DNA of 64,000 nt from Elymus sibiricus (lineage: Eukaryota > Streptophyta > Magnoliopsida > Poales > Poaceae), in contig CM077665.1 of assembly GCA_039707655.1 (NCBI GenBank), positions 83,887,954 to 83,951,953 on the forward strand, in the 5' to 3' direction. Below the pieces are notes generated by a model. That model searched no databases. It was given only the letters and a program-made list of their open reading frames with translations, and was not told the origin of the DNA. Position numbers and translations under genes: made by a program. Shown in pieces: positions 22,819 through 35,637 of this stretch (positions are counted from its first letter, which is position 1; the number at the start of each line of letters is the position of its first letter).

Positions 22819-23641
22819 ATATGGTTTATTTGGTGGAAGATTATATGTTCAGATCCATTATGCTATTCAATACTCCTCTGATCTTGAGCATGATTATTAT
22901 TTGTGAGTATTTACCTTTGTTCTTGAGGTCACGGGAGAAGTCATGTTGCGAGTAATCATGTGAATTTGATATGTGTTCGATATTTTGATGATATGTATGT
23001 TGTGATTCCCTTAGTGGTGTCATGTGAACATCGACTACATGACACTTCACCATTCATGGACCTAAGGGAATGCATTGTGGAGTAGTTATTAGATGATGGG
23101 TTGCTAGAGTGACAGAAGCTTAAACCCAATTTTATGCGCTACTTCGTAAGGGGCTGATTTGGATCCACATGTTTAATGCAATGGATAGACTTTGTCTTAA
23201 TACTTTTCTCGTAGTTGCGGATGCTTGCGAGGGGGTTAATCATAAGTAGGTTGTTAGTTCAAGTAAGAACAGCACCTTAGCACCGGTCCACCCACATATC
23301 AAATTATCAAAGTAGCGAACACGAATCAAACCAACATGATAAAAGTGATTAGACGAAATTCCCATGTACCCTCAAGAACACTTTGCCTATTACTAGTGAT
23401 TGTTTTGGCATGTCCTTTGCCTCAAAAGGATTGGGCTACCTTGCTGCACCTTGTTTACCATTACCATTACTTGCTTGCTACCAATTATCTTGCTATCAAA
23501 CTATCTGTTACCTACAATTTCAGTGCTTGCAGAAATTACCTTGCTGAAAACCGCTTGTAATTTCCTTCTGCTCCTCGTTGGGTTCGACACTCTTACTTAT
23601 AGAAAGAACTACGATTGATCCCCTATACTTGTGGGTCATCA
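22819..23641 (+). repeat. truncated Gypsy (Athila-like) LTR, 3' part
   Basis: Non-coding, ending GTGGGTCATCA at 23641. I recognise the last 100 bp (GGGTTCGACACTCTTAC ... CCCCTATACTTGTGGG) as the end of an abundant Triticeae Gypsy LTR. The 5' part of the LTR is missing where the CACTA terminus begins. Sirevirus-2 RT starts directly after it. Confidence 0.6.
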
Positions 23642-25083
23642 CCCAAGGACGAGCAAAACATCACCGGAACCAAATGGGTGTTTCGGAACAAACAAGATGA
23701 AGACGGTCAAGTCGTTCGCAACAAGGCACGTCTCGTAGGCTCGTAGCGCAAGGCTACACCCAAGTCGAAGGTATGGACTACAGTGAGACCTATGCACCCG
23801 TTGCTAGACTTGAAGCTATCCGCATTCTTCTTGGTTATGCTAATCACCATGATATCATGCTTTATCAAATGGATATTAAAAGTGCGTTCTTAAATGGTGA
23901 GATTGAAGAAGAGGTCTATGTTAAGCAACCCCCTGGTTTTGTGAATCCTAAGAAACCTAATCATGTCTACAAGCTTCGTAAAGCTCTTTATGGTCTTAAG
24001 CAAGCCCCACGTGCTTGGTATAAAAGCTTAACGAAGTTTCTCATTGAAAAGGGTTTTGAAATTGGTAAAATTGACGCAACCTTATTCACTAAGAGAGTTA
24101 ATGGTGAATTATTTGTCTGCCAAATCTATGTGGATGATATTATCTTTGGATCTACTAACCCACAATTTAGTGAAAGATTTGGAAGGTTGATGTCCGAGAA
24201 GTATGAGATGTCCATGATGTGTGAGCTGAAAATTTTCCTTGGTTTGCCAATCTTGCAAATGAGAGAAGGAACCTTCATCTCTCAAACCAAGTATACCAAG
24301 GACTTGATCAAGAAGTTCAACATGCAAGAGTGTAAAGGTATGAAAACTCCTATGCCTACTAGTGGATATGCTGATCTTACCAAGGAGGACGAACCGCTTG
24401 ATCAACAGGTTTATCGATCGATGATTGGTTCATTGTTCTATCTATGTGCCTCCCGTCCCGATATTATGCTTAGTGTGTGCATGTGCGCTAGATATCAAGC
24501 TGCTCCTAACGAGTGTCATCTTAAGGCCGTGAAAAGAATTGTGAGATACTTGATACGTACACCAAACTTTGGCATATGGTATCCCAAGGGATCTTCTTTT
24601 AACCTTATTGGCTATTCTGACTCGGACTATGCCGGAGACAAGGTTGATAGAAAATCCACCTCGGGTACTTGTCAATTTATTGGTAGATCTCTTGTGTCTT
24701 GGTCCTCCAAGAAACAAAACTCAGTATCTCTATTTACTGCCGAAGCGGAATACATTGCCGCTGGATCATGTTGTGCTCAATTGCTATGGATGACTAAAAC
24801 TCTTAAGGACTATGGCATACATGTGAGGCATGTACCATTGTTATGTGACAATGAGAGCGCAATCAAAATTGCTCATAATCCCGTGCAACATTCTCGAACT
24901 AGGCATATTCAAGTTCGACATCATTTCATTCGTGATCATATTGCCAAAGGAGATATCAATCTCAAGCATGTTCGTACTGAAGAAAAAAAACTGGCTTATA
25001 TCTTTACTAAGCCACTTGATGAGAAAGTGTTTTGTCACTTGAGGAGTGAGTTGAACATCCTTGATGCTTCAAACTTCAGCTAG
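23642..25083 (+). pseudogene. Copia reverse transcriptase-RNase H of Sirevirus-2
   Basis: RT begins within its N-terminal block ([13 protein letters not shown]) right at the LTR junction. The main frame from 23773 has 436 codons. It has [18 protein letters not shown], the catalytic YVDD near residue 119, and [10 protein letters not shown] upstream of it. RNase H follows (DSDYAGD, then TAEAEY), ending LDASNFS and TAG. An 8-bp near-duplication at 23732-23746 (CTCGTAG twice) shifts the frame in the first RT block, so the gene is inactive. The integrase that precedes RT in Copia pol is missing. It is the only RT domain recognised in this window. Confidence 0.92.
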
Positions 25084-26337
25084 ACTCACTCGGTTGCATG
25101 CAAGGGCATGAGATTACATGATACTTCCATGATACACTTGACATGCTATCTTATACCATGGAAATATATGCTCCCTTGTATTGCAACTAATCTTTTGTAG
25201 GTACTTGGAAGAACTTCATTCCACAAGATTGCCAACAACTCCAATCATAAACAATCTTGTCATGACCAAGTATCCACAACCCTTCTTGTTGATGGAAGGA
25301 AGAAGACAACTCAACCATATCCTTGACATATATTTGATGTGATCATATTTTGCTAATTCTCAATTGATATCATGTCAAATGGATATATCTTGTTATTCCT
25401 TGCATGACTAACCCATGTAGGTGAAAAGAGAACCAAAACAAACAAGGATTGCTCCCAACTCAATATGGTCTTCATCAACATCGAGCATCCACAACAAGTT
25501 CTTCTACATGCTACGTCATCAACATCACTCAAAGGTATGTACTCATATCCTTGAAAAAGCTTTACTCCAAGTCATGAGATAAAGAAACTCAAGTGATATG
25601 AAAACATTAAAATGCTTAATCAAAAAATGGTAACCCCATTTTGAGCTTAACGATGAGTATGACCTATGATCAAGTATTCTTTCTTGGCTCCTAAGTCAAT
25701 ATACTCTAATATAGGTGACCTAGTCACCGACCATCATCTAGTTGAAGCTCCTAGTGTGGTTCATCCTATATTTGCAAGATTTCTTGGAACCACTCAAATC
25801 TTCTCTAGTTGATATTTATTTGTAAAGTCTTTTGTATTTCCTTTGAAGATCCTTTCTCTACATTTTAATGCAAGTTTTACAAACTCATATGCAAGTTTTT
25901 AAAACATTGCCAAGTTTCTGTTTACTTCTCGGAGCCTCCGACTCAAACCACTCGGTTTCACCGATTTAGCAGATAAGCTACATGACCACGATTCGGTTGC
26001 ACCGATGTGTTTGTCTCGGAGCCACCGATTTGGTTTCTTCTCTGGTTTGTGTTCATATTAGCAAATCTTTATTTCTTCAGTGATTCCTTGATAAAAAAAT
26101 TAAAAAGAAACTTTATTCAAGGATCCCTAACTCAAAGGAGGAAAAGTCTTACAAGCTCTCGGATCAGTGAGAGAGGGAGAAATTATTCTCTATATTCCCT
26201 CAGTTTTTTTTGCTCTCTATGATCCTCATTCTTTTCTATGAACCCTATATTCTATGACCCTTGTTCTCAAGGATCCCTTCTGACTCCAAGATCCCCGTGT
26301 CTGACCCTGTGTATGGACCTTTTTGGAAATTAATGCC
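25084..26337 (+). other. Sirevirus-2 region downstream of pol
   Basis: No coding sequence recognised; the envelope-position ORF of Sirevirus-1 is not preserved here. 25953-26027 holds three palindrome-like units (TCGGTTTCACCGA, TCGGTTGCACCGA, TCGGAGCCACCGA). Confidence 0.65.
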
Positions 26338-27151
26338 AAAGGGGGAGAAATAAAAAAGCTTCAAATGCTAAGGGGGAGATACATGCTTCAATGCAAAGGG
26401 GGAGATACAATCAAGGGGGAGAATATCAAAGCTTATGCTTACATAGACAAGGGGAGAATACCAAAGTAGGGGAGAAGTTTCGTCGTTTCCCAAAGGGGAG
26501 AGAGCATGCCTAATCTTGTTCTAATTTGATACTCTTTCTAATTGGATACTCTTATTTGTTATTTTCATGTTAGACTTGTCTCACCCTATCCAATCCCAAT
26601 ATCTAAATGCTAAGATTCAGGGGGAGAGGATGACCTACAATTTCACATATAGGGGAGAAAGTTCTAAATGATCTTGGAGACATATCAATCTTAAGGAATA
26701 CTATCTTCTATATGTTCTCCACGTCTTGGTACTGTTGAGTTCTATTGCTCTTTGATTTGTAGAATACTCTTGTGTTTCCTAACACTGTTTTCTCAAGAGT
26801 GCTTCTACTACTAGACTGCTCAAGAACTCAAGGTAAGTATATGCATCATATCTTTGATCAAGATGATCTCTTGCTTCTTGCACATATTGTTTGCAAGAGT
26901 GAAGTCTTGAACAAGGATGTAACTCATTCACATATATCTGATGCATATAGCCAAGATACACATGACTCATCATATCCCTTCTACTATATGTGTGTCCATG
27001 CATTCCAAAGCAACTATCCTCAAAAGGATTGCACACATTTAGGGGGAACAAGTTTTAGTCATGTGTCTCTCAAAGTCTTCATTATATCTATGCATATCTT
27101 TATTTGAAGCTTTGATTGTATGTTGTCATCAATTACCAAAAATGGGGAGAT
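26338..27151 (+). other. multiple polypurine tract cluster of Sirevirus-2
   Basis: At least nine G-rich tracts of the AAGGGGGAGA type. Six are packed into 26338-26500; others are near 26620, 26652 and 27040, and the last (AAAAATGGGGAGAT) abuts the LTR at 27151. The terminal one carries a T in the G run, which could weaken it as a primer. Confidence 0.85.
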
Positions 27152-28217
27152 TGAAAGCACATATGCTCCCTTGGTGGTTTTGATAATTCATAACATACAT
27201 TGTCTCTTGGACTAATATGTCTACCTAGTTTATTTCAGGTTTAGTCCACAGAGAGTGTTGGCAAAAGGGTGTGAGGAGATTCCCCAAGAACAACAACAAG
27301 AAGAAGATATAGGATTGGTAAAGCTTCAAGCTAGAAGACTCTCTTTTTACTTTGTGAGAAATAACTTTGAGTCCATAGGAAAGCCAATACTATTAAAAGG
27401 GGGTAAGGTATTGTTGGTGAACAAATTGCTCCACGTGTACAAGTGTTAGTCACCAAAAACACTCACAAGCTCTCCCACAAATATTCTGTCATAGAGCCTA
27501 CCACTCAAAATTGGTGCCACCAACATTTCCATATCGGCTACACCGAGTCAAAAGCCCTGAAAGAAACCCTAGCCACAAACCCATCTCGGTACTACCAAGT
27601 TTTGTATCGGTGCCACCGAGTTTCAGTGACCAACTTTCTGTTAGCGGTTTCACAAGAATCGAAATTTCCGAGAATTGTGAATCAGTCTCACCGAGTTTGG
27701 AAACTGCCCTCGGCCACTCATTTCGGTACCACCGAGATTCATATATCGGTCTCACCGAGATTCCTAAAGTTGCCACATTTTGAACACTTCGGTGCCACCG
27801 AGTTTTCACTTCGGTTTCACCGAGTTGCTCACTAAAGGTGTAACAATTGGATTTTTGGGGATGCGTATATATACCCCTCCACCACCATTCACTCGGATGA
27901 GAAGCACTCAGAACTATTCCACACCTGCCCCATCCAATTTTCTGAGAGAGAACCACCTACCCTTGTGTTGGGATCAAGATCATCCACTCCAACCATATGG
28001 ATATTGATTTCTAGCCGCCCCAAGTTGCTTTCCACCCAATCAATCTCTTCCACCAAGCCAAATCAGTGAGAGAGTGATTGAGTGTTGAGGAGTCTATCAT
28101 CTTGAAGCACAAGAGCAAGGAGTTCATCATCATTATCAAGCCTATTACCTTTTGGAGGGTGGTGCCTCCTAGATTGGTTAGGTGTTGCTTGGGAGCCTCC
28201 TACTTCGTGTTGTGGAG
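27152..28217 (+). repeat. 3' LTR of Sirevirus-2, first part
   Basis: Begins TGAAAGC like the Sirevirus-1 LTRs and carries the palindrome array at about 27531-27824. Interrupted at 28217 by Athila-1; 28213-28217 is TGGAG, repeated at 40541-40545. Confidence 0.93.
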
Positions 28218-29806
28218 TGATACGTCTCCAATGTATGTATAATTTTTTGCTTGTTCCATGCTGTTATATTATCATTCTTGGATGTTTTACAATCATTTTA
28301 TAGCAACTTTATATCATTTTTTGGGACTATCCTATTGACATAGTGCCAAAGTGCCAGTTGCTGTTTTTGCTTGTTTTTTACTTCACAGAATATCAGTACC
28401 AAACGGAGTCCAATCGCGACGAAACTTTTTGGAGAATTTTTTCTGGACCAGAAGACACCCAGTGGGCCAAAGAAGATCCAGGAAGGTGGGCCGTGGAGAG
28501 CACAACAAACCAGGGCGCGCCAGGGGGTCCCCAGCGCGCCCTGATGGGTTGTGCCCTCCACGGGGCCCTTTTCCACCGCCTCTGATGCCAATAAATTCTC
28601 AAATATTCGGAAAACACTAGGGGAGTTGACGAAACACAATTCCAGCCGCCGCAAGTTCCAGAACCTCGAGATCCAATCTAAACACCATCACAGAGGGGTT
28701 CATCTTCTTCATAGGTACCTCTCCGATGATGCGTGAGTAGTCCACCATAGACCTACGGGTCCGTAGGCAGTAGCTAGATGGCTTCCTCTCTCTCTCTCTC
28801 TCTCTTATGATTCTCAATACAATGGTCTCTTGGATATCTATTTGATGTAAACTTTTGCGGTGTGTTTGTTGGGATCCGATGAATTTTGAGTTCATGATCA
28901 GTTTCTATCCATGAATATTATTTGAGTCTTCTTTGATCTCTTATATGCATGATTACTTATAGCCTCTTATTTCTTCTTCGAATCTTTGGTTTAGTTAGGC
29001 CGACTAGATCAACTTTTCTTGCCATGGGAAGAGGTGCTTTGTGATGGGTTCGATCTTGCGGTGTCCTTTCCCAGTGACAGAAGGGGCAGCAAGGCACGCA
29101 TGTATCGTTGCCATTAAGGATAACAAGATGGGGTCTATTCCTACATGAATAGATCTTGTCTACATCATATCATCGTTCTTATTGCATTACTCCGTTTTTC
29201 CATGAACTTAATACACTAGATGCATGCTGGATAGCGGTCGATGTGTGGAGTAATAGTGGTAGATGCAGGCAGGAGTCGGTCCACTTATCTTGGACGTGAT
29301 GCCTATATAATGATCATCGCCTTGGATATCGTCATGATTATTTGATCTTCTATCAATTGCCCAACAGTAATTTGTTCACCCACCGTGTGCTATACTCATG
29401 AGAGAAGCCACTAGTGAATCCTACGGCCCCCGGGTCTACTTTTCCAACATATTGCTTTCCGATCTATCTTTTTGCCTCTTTGTTTTCAGATCTACAAAAC
29501 CAAAAACCCAAAAACATATTGCTGCACTTTTTATTTGCTCTTCTTATTTTGTGTTCTTGAGAGATTTATCTCTCCTATCTATCACTACCTAATCTATCTT
29601 TTTACCGTAGAGAGATTGACAACCTCTCTTTCGCGTCGGGTTGCAAGTATTTGTTGTTTGTGTGCAGGTGATGCTTATTGGGTGGTGGTGATCCTCCTAC
29701 TAGTTCGATAATCTTGGTTTCACAACTGAGGGAAATACTTACCGTCGATGTGCTGCATCATCCCTTCCTTTTTGGGGAAATACCGACGCAGTCTCAAGCC
29801 ACGTAA
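28218..29806 (+). repeat. 5' LTR of Athila-1
   Basis: 1589 bp. It ends ACGTAA where the partner ends ACGTCA, so the terminal CA appears mutated. Contains a (CT)n run at about 28787-28805 and the hairpin at 28500-28554. Confidence 0.9.
28500..28554 (+). other. GC-rich hairpin in Athila-1 5' LTR
   Basis: 21-nt arms (28500-28520 and 28534-28554) pair at 18 of 21 positions around a 13-nt loop. It lies about 282 bp into the LTR, at the same place in all three Athila LTRs of the window. Confidence 0.75.
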
Positions 29807-29817
29807 AAAGGAATTTC

Positions 29818-29835
29818 TGGCGCCGTTGCCGGGGA
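29818..29835 (+). other. primer binding site of Athila-1
   Basis: TGGCGCCGTTGCCGGGGA, complementary to the 3' end of tRNA-Asp, the usual Athila/Tat primer. Confidence 0.88.
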
Positions 29836-30095
29836 GGAAGCGGTCTCTTCTACGTGCCAATCTCTGGCGCCGAGGAGACACCATCATCATCTACGAGGTT
29901 CCTAATCACAAATCTCATCTCCTTGCAATTACATTATTTGCCATTTGGCTCTTGTTTTCCTCTCCCCCACTTCACAAATTTGCCATTTTATTCGCCCTAT
30001 TTTTCCGTTTGCCTTTTTGCTTGTTTGCTATCTTTGCTTGTGTTGCCATGTGCCTTCTATTTGCTTGCATCCTCGTTTGCTAAAAATCTATTGAT

Positions 30096-30671
30096 ATGGA
30101 TCCTCATCCACTTGCTAATATTTTCAAAAGGCCAAATTATGATGAAACAATTGCTAGTGAGTTGAGTGCACTTGATTATCTCTATGAAGTTTTGTTTGAA
30201 AATCATGAATCTGAAAATTTTGATGAAGTGTTGAAAGAAGAAATTTATAAGGTGATTCATGATAGTTCCTTGAATGATGAGCATGATTGCAATGTTGCAA
30301 GTATGAATTCTCTGAATATCCATGATGCTAATGATATGCAAAGCCACAAGCTTGGGGATGCTATGTTTGATGAAAATGATATTTCTAGTCCCCCAAGTTT
30401 TGATGAGCAAATTTATTATGATTGCATGCCTCCTATTTATGATGATGGTGATGACACGTATGCTATAATGAGTAATGATAACCATGAAACTTATCATCAT
30501 GGTTTTAATTTGCAATGTGGTTATGTCAATAAAGTGTCTCATGATAGTTATTTTGTTGAGTTTGCTCCCACTACCATGGATAAAAAGGAATTTGCTTATG
30601 TGGAGAGTAATGAAAATTCTATGCTTGTGCATCATGAAAAGAATGATTTATGTGATAGTTATATTGTTTAA
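30096..30671 (+). pseudogene. acidic ORF of Athila-1, function unknown
   Basis: 191 codons starting MDPHPLANIFKRP, rich in Asp, Asn, His and Tyr (FDEQIYYDCMPPIYDDG, SNDNHETYHHGF). A close relative with a different N-terminus is encoded on the other strand in Athila-2 (41711-42496). That one reads on for about 90 residues where this one stops at TAA, so this copy is probably truncated by a nonsense change. It occupies the usual gag position after the primer site but shows no gag or zinc-knuckle motif. I do not know its function. Confidence 0.6.
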
Positions 30672-32767
30672 TTCCTTCATGATGCTACTGAAATTTATTA
30701 TGAGGGAGTAACATATGCTTGTAGGAATTGCAATAATATCAAGTTTCCTCTCTATGTGTTCAAAGTTTTGAAGTTCTGCTTGTTTTGCCTTCCTATGCTA
30801 GTTGATTCTTGTTCCCATAATTTTTTTGCTCACAAAATCCCTATGCATGATGCTCTCTTGCATATTTCAATTACTACTTTTTATGTGAGCATCATTGAAA
30901 TCATTATGCCTAGCTAGGGGCATAAAACGATAGCGCTTGTTGGGAGGCAACCCAATTAATTAATAAATTTTTGATTTTTTCCTTTCTGTTTTTGAGTGTT
31001 GACACAATTATGCCTCTGTTATGATTGTATTTTTATTGTTTATTTAGTGTTTGTGCCAAGTATAGCCTTTAGGATGACTCATAAGATGAGTAGAAGCGAT
31101 GCTGAATCTGAAACAGAAACTTTGTATCCAGTATTTGAATTTTCTTTTTTTGCTGGAACGTGATCTTGATATGAAATTTTCACACAGTGTTGCTATACAA
31201 ATTCTTTACGTTGTACTAGTTTTTCATAATTTTTAGAGTTACATAAGTATGGTTAGAGTACATATTACTACTGACTGTTCTGTTTAAGACAGATTCTGTT
31301 TTCGTTGCATTGTGTGCTTGTTTTGATGAATCTATGGGTTATATTGAAGGGTATGAGCCATGGTAAAGTTAAAATACAGTAGGTATAATGCAATAATAAA
31401 ATATGAATGGGTTTGCAACAGCACCTAAAGTAGTGATTTGCTTTATTATACTAACGGATCTCACGAAGATTTTGTTGAGTTTTGTGTGATTGAAGTTTTC
31501 AAGTTTTGGGTGAGATCACGATGGATGAAGGAATAAGGAGTGAAAAGAGCCTAAGCTTGGGGATTCTACAGCACCCCCAAGATATATCCAAAGATAAACA
31601 AGCACCTAAGCTTGGGGATGCCCCCGAGTGGCATCCCCTCTTTCTTCTAACAACCATCGGTATTTTACTTGGAGCTATATTTTTATTCGTCACATATCAT
31701 GAGTTTTGCTTGGAGCGTCTTGTATCTTTGCTTGCTTTGCTTGTTAGTTTGTCATTTGTATACTTGCTGTACACACCTATTTGAGAGAGCCAAATTATGC
31801 TATGATTTATTAGAATCGCTCTCTATGCTTCACTTAAACTTTTTGAGCTATAGAATTGCTCTAGTGCTTCACTTATATCTTTTTGAGCACGGTGTGCTTG
31901 GAAATTTTTGTAGAAATACTCTCATGCTTCACTTAGATTAATTTGAGAGTTAGTAAATTTTGAAGAAATCCTCTCATGCTTCAATTATACCTTTTTGAGA
32001 GATGAAATCTTTATGCTCATGCACTTCACTTAAATTTGTTTGAGCTTGCCAAAAAGCAATGGCAATATATGAAACTAGTCCCAAAGTGATAGATATCCAA
32101 GGAGGATATAATAAAAACTTTCATGAAGATCATTGGGAAAATTAAACTTGATTCCTTGTAATAGTTCTGAAACATGATGATAGTAATATGTGGGTCATGT
32201 TGGTGAGTAATTATGCTTTAGTAGGAATATTGGTGTTAAGGTTTGTGATTCCATATGCAAGTACGAAAGTCAATAGTTATGCAATGAAGTTACATCCTAC
32301 TTGTGGTGCATTATTCGGTGTTAGTTATGCTCAATGCTCGCTTATGTGAATTTTCGTTTCTTGGTTTGGTCGCTTCTCAATCTATTTGCTAGCCTCCATT
32401 TGTACTAAGTAGAAATACTACTTGTGCATCCAAAATCCTTAAACCAAGAGTCCACCATACCTACCTATATGCGGTATTTTCGTGCTGTTCCAAGCAAATT
32501 TGTATGTGCCATCTCTAAATCTTCAAAATAAATTTTCTCTTTTGTGTGCTCGTACCGCTCATGAAACGGTGGGGAGTGTCCAATATTTTTCCATGCTAGA
32601 TGTGTTATTCTCAAGATGAGTGTATATTCACTTGTCATTGCACGAGAGTGCGGCGGTAATAGGGATGCCCATTCCCAAAATGAAAAAAGAAAGAAAAAAT
32701 ATTTACTTTATGTTGTCAAATAATAAATTCCTTGGAAAGTGTTGGTATGGAAGGCAACCGTGGATAC
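30672..32767 (+). other. Athila-1 internal region, non-coding
   Basis: No RT, integrase or other domain seen. AT-rich, with repeats of a GAGAG...CTTCACTTA...TTTTTGAG theme at about 31785-32050 and two 'AAGCTTGGGGAT' motifs (31552, 31608) resembling the terminal polypurine tract. Confidence 0.65.
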
Positions 32768-33186
32768 TGTCGGTGTCAAATCCGGCATATCTCATAGTAG
32801 GGGTCCTAAGCTAGGCGTCTTGGAACGATGGTAACATGGACACATGATTTTACCCAGGTTCGGGCTCTCTCGAGGAGATAATACCCTACGTCCTGCTTTT
32901 GATTGTATTGATATGGGGTGTTGTACAGAGTACATGTATCTACCACGAAATAATGAGATGTAATATATTATGATCTATTGACTAGCCTGGCCTCGGTTTA
33001 TATATGCACCGTAGGCCTAGGGTTTAGAGGAGTCCTTGTCTTGTGCGCCAAGTCTTGTGGAATCCTCCTTGTATTCGGCATGGGCTGCCCGAAGTGGCCC
33101 ATTAGTGAATCATCACGGGGGTCCTCGGCCCGACCCACTGGTCGGGAGACGACATGGTGAGTACCCCCTAGTCCAGGACACCGTCA
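32768..33186 (-). repeat. 3' LTR of Gypsy-3
   Basis: 419 bp, copy of 37923-38341; the polypurine tract follows at 33187-33200 (minus strand CAGGGGGCTAC). Confidence 0.93.
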
Positions 33187-33484
33187 GTAGCCCCCTGAAC
33201 CGGTCTTCAAGTTGGGGACGCTCCTCGGTTCTTCCAAACAGTTCTTTGTCTTCGGTCGTCGATCTTGAAAACTGGTTCAACAAATCTTCCCATGTCCGAT
33301 CTTGAGGATCGCCGAGCTGAATCCGAAGATTTCACACGTCGGGCATCCGAGGAGCCCCTTTAAATTATCGGCCTTTATCAATGCCTTATTATTTTTTACG
33401 CCACACCTCGGGTTTGAAGGGTTTCCCGTGCGGCGGTGTCCTCTTGCGTCCGAGCTCCAATGCCAAATGCATCTGAGGTGTCTT

Positions 33485-33850
33485 TTTACAGCCGAGCTCC
33501 AACGCCGGACTATGTCCGAGCTCCAACGCCGGACTGTATCCGAGGTATCTTTTTGCAACCGAGCTCCAACGCCGGACTGTGTTCGAGCTCCAACGCCGGA
33601 CTGTGTTCGAGCTCCAACGCCGAACTGTATCCGAGGTGTCATAGATTACCTCGGTCTTGAAAAAGTTGAAGGACTTCATCCGAGCTTAAATGCCGGAATA
33701 GTCTTTTATGGAGCCAGCCATTCACATCCGAGCTTTATGCCGGACTGCTTTTAAGGCGTCTCCGATCTTGAGCTTTATGCCGGACTGCTTCCGAGCTCCA
33801 ACGCCGGACTACATCCAAGCTCCAATGTTGATCAGCGTCCGAGGTATCAT
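33485..33850. repeat. 24-bp tandem repeats in Gypsy-3
   Basis: Repeated CGAGCTCCAACGCCGGACT units, several adjacent at 33492-33625, then more scattered variants (CGAGCTTTATGCCGGACTG) to about 33960. Confidence 0.8.
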
Positions 33851-33999
33851 AAACTACCTTGGACCTTAAAAAATTAAAGGAATTCGTCCGAGCTTAATGT
33901 CGGAAACGCTCTCTATGGAGCCAGCCACTTGCGCCCGAGCTTTATGCCGGACTGCTTTCGAGGTGGTGCACCACCCCGACCATGGGCTGATTTTTTGTG

Positions 34000-35636
34000 G
34001 ATATTTTCGGTTGGTGCAATTTATTCTCTGCCGAGATATATAGCCAGTAGCCCTCAAGGTGTGTGTCGGTCTATAACCCGAGATGCGCCTGAAGGATGAC
34101 ATAAGACCACTGATCCCAGTAGCCCCTGAGACTCAGGTCGATTCGCGAAATCGGCCTGAGGATCAACTTCTAGCTCGGCAGCATACTTAGGAACACGAAA
34201 GCGGTGTGCACAGACCTCAAGACTCAGGTTGGGTGCGGCCAACCAACCTGAGGATCATAATCTCCTCGGAAACTGTATTGCACTTAAATTTTCTGCATTG
34301 AATTGTCAATGCAGTAGCCCCCGAGACTTGGGTTGGGCAACATGGCCGACCCTAGGATCGTACCTCCTCGGGAACTAGTTCAACCGTCATGTATGTTTTG
34401 ACAACACCGAGGTGGAGTTCAGCAGGAAAGATGCCGAACTATAGTTTAGAAAAGAGTTTCCTAGAAAGACCATCACGCCGAACACCTCAACCAAGAGAGT
34501 GTCCCGCTTCCTGAAAGGAAAACATAAAATAGGTGAAAGATGTTATAAGCTCAAAAGACCAAAAAACTTGCGTAAAAAACTTTACGTCTAGATTGAATCA
34601 AGTTTTTTGGTGCCAATACGAAATTGGTCTTAAAATTGTGCTTCTGTCGTGCTTTGACATGACACATTCGATCTCTAGACTTCAAGTCGGCCAGCCTTCG
34701 GCTTCAACCTCCCTATCCCGAAGGCGGAGTGTTTCTCAGGCCAGTTTAGCGAACTAAACGCGAGCGGCTTTAGAGAGAAACCAGGCTAACCGGCTATTGA
34801 TCATACACTTGAGTCGAGAAAGGAGTGGTAGAAAAAGACTTTGCAACGACTAAGAAGAAATCATCTATTATAAAACGGCTCATATTAATTTAAGAGTCCC
34901 CAAGTGACTTGGGTAAAAGAATGTTATGTATAATGATTGTATGTACCGAAGTACTTATATAATATCTATGTTCGCCCGAACTTTGAACGCGTCTTAACCG
35001 ACCGTCGGCTTCTCCCTCTTCGGCCAAGGGCCGAAAAGTGTTATCTACTCCGCCTATCGAAAATATCGGCGGTGTTTCGGATAACCAAGCAATCAGGCCA
35101 TGAGGTTGTAATAGACAAAGCGCGCCCAGGGAACTTATGCTATATTACTTATGTAACGTAAGAAGCATCTTCAAAGAAAATAGTGCCCCCAACGGTACCT
35201 TTCTTTGGTCGCTCATAATTACTATGAGACTTGTGCAATAGATTTGTGTACGCGTGAGTTCCGTCGTGTGCTGACCATAGTTGAAAACAATAAGAGCGCT
35301 AGCTTTCGGCTTCACCCGTCTGAGGTACGAGTTCGGATGACCTGATCGTAACAATCGCAGAGGTGCTCCCTTTACTCCCTAGCCGAACAATCGGGAACGT
35401 AGGGGTAAGCACAGGAGCCAGGCAACCCAGCTTTGCGGAACACTTAAGTCAACATGATGCATATTTTGGCATAATACACGAGCAAGGAAAGAAGCTGTAC
35501 AATAATAATCACATGCAGAGAGAAAAGGTTTCATAAAGGAAGCCCCCAAGTAAACGGGGTATTTGAACTTGTTTGTAACAAACAAAGTTTTGACAAAGAA
35601 AGTTTTTCGCAAACAACTTTTTGTCAAAAAAGTATA
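34000..35636. other. Gypsy-3 interior, non-coding
   Basis: No coding sequence recognised. Contains scattered CCCCGAGACT..GGTTG motifs (34120-34340) resembling degenerate direct repeats. Confidence 0.55.
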
Positions 35637-35637
35637 G

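Noticed and set aside
33302..33754. 150-codon plus-strand frame with repeated APTPDCVR peptide
   Set aside because: Product of the 24-bp tandem repeats inside a non-coding element.
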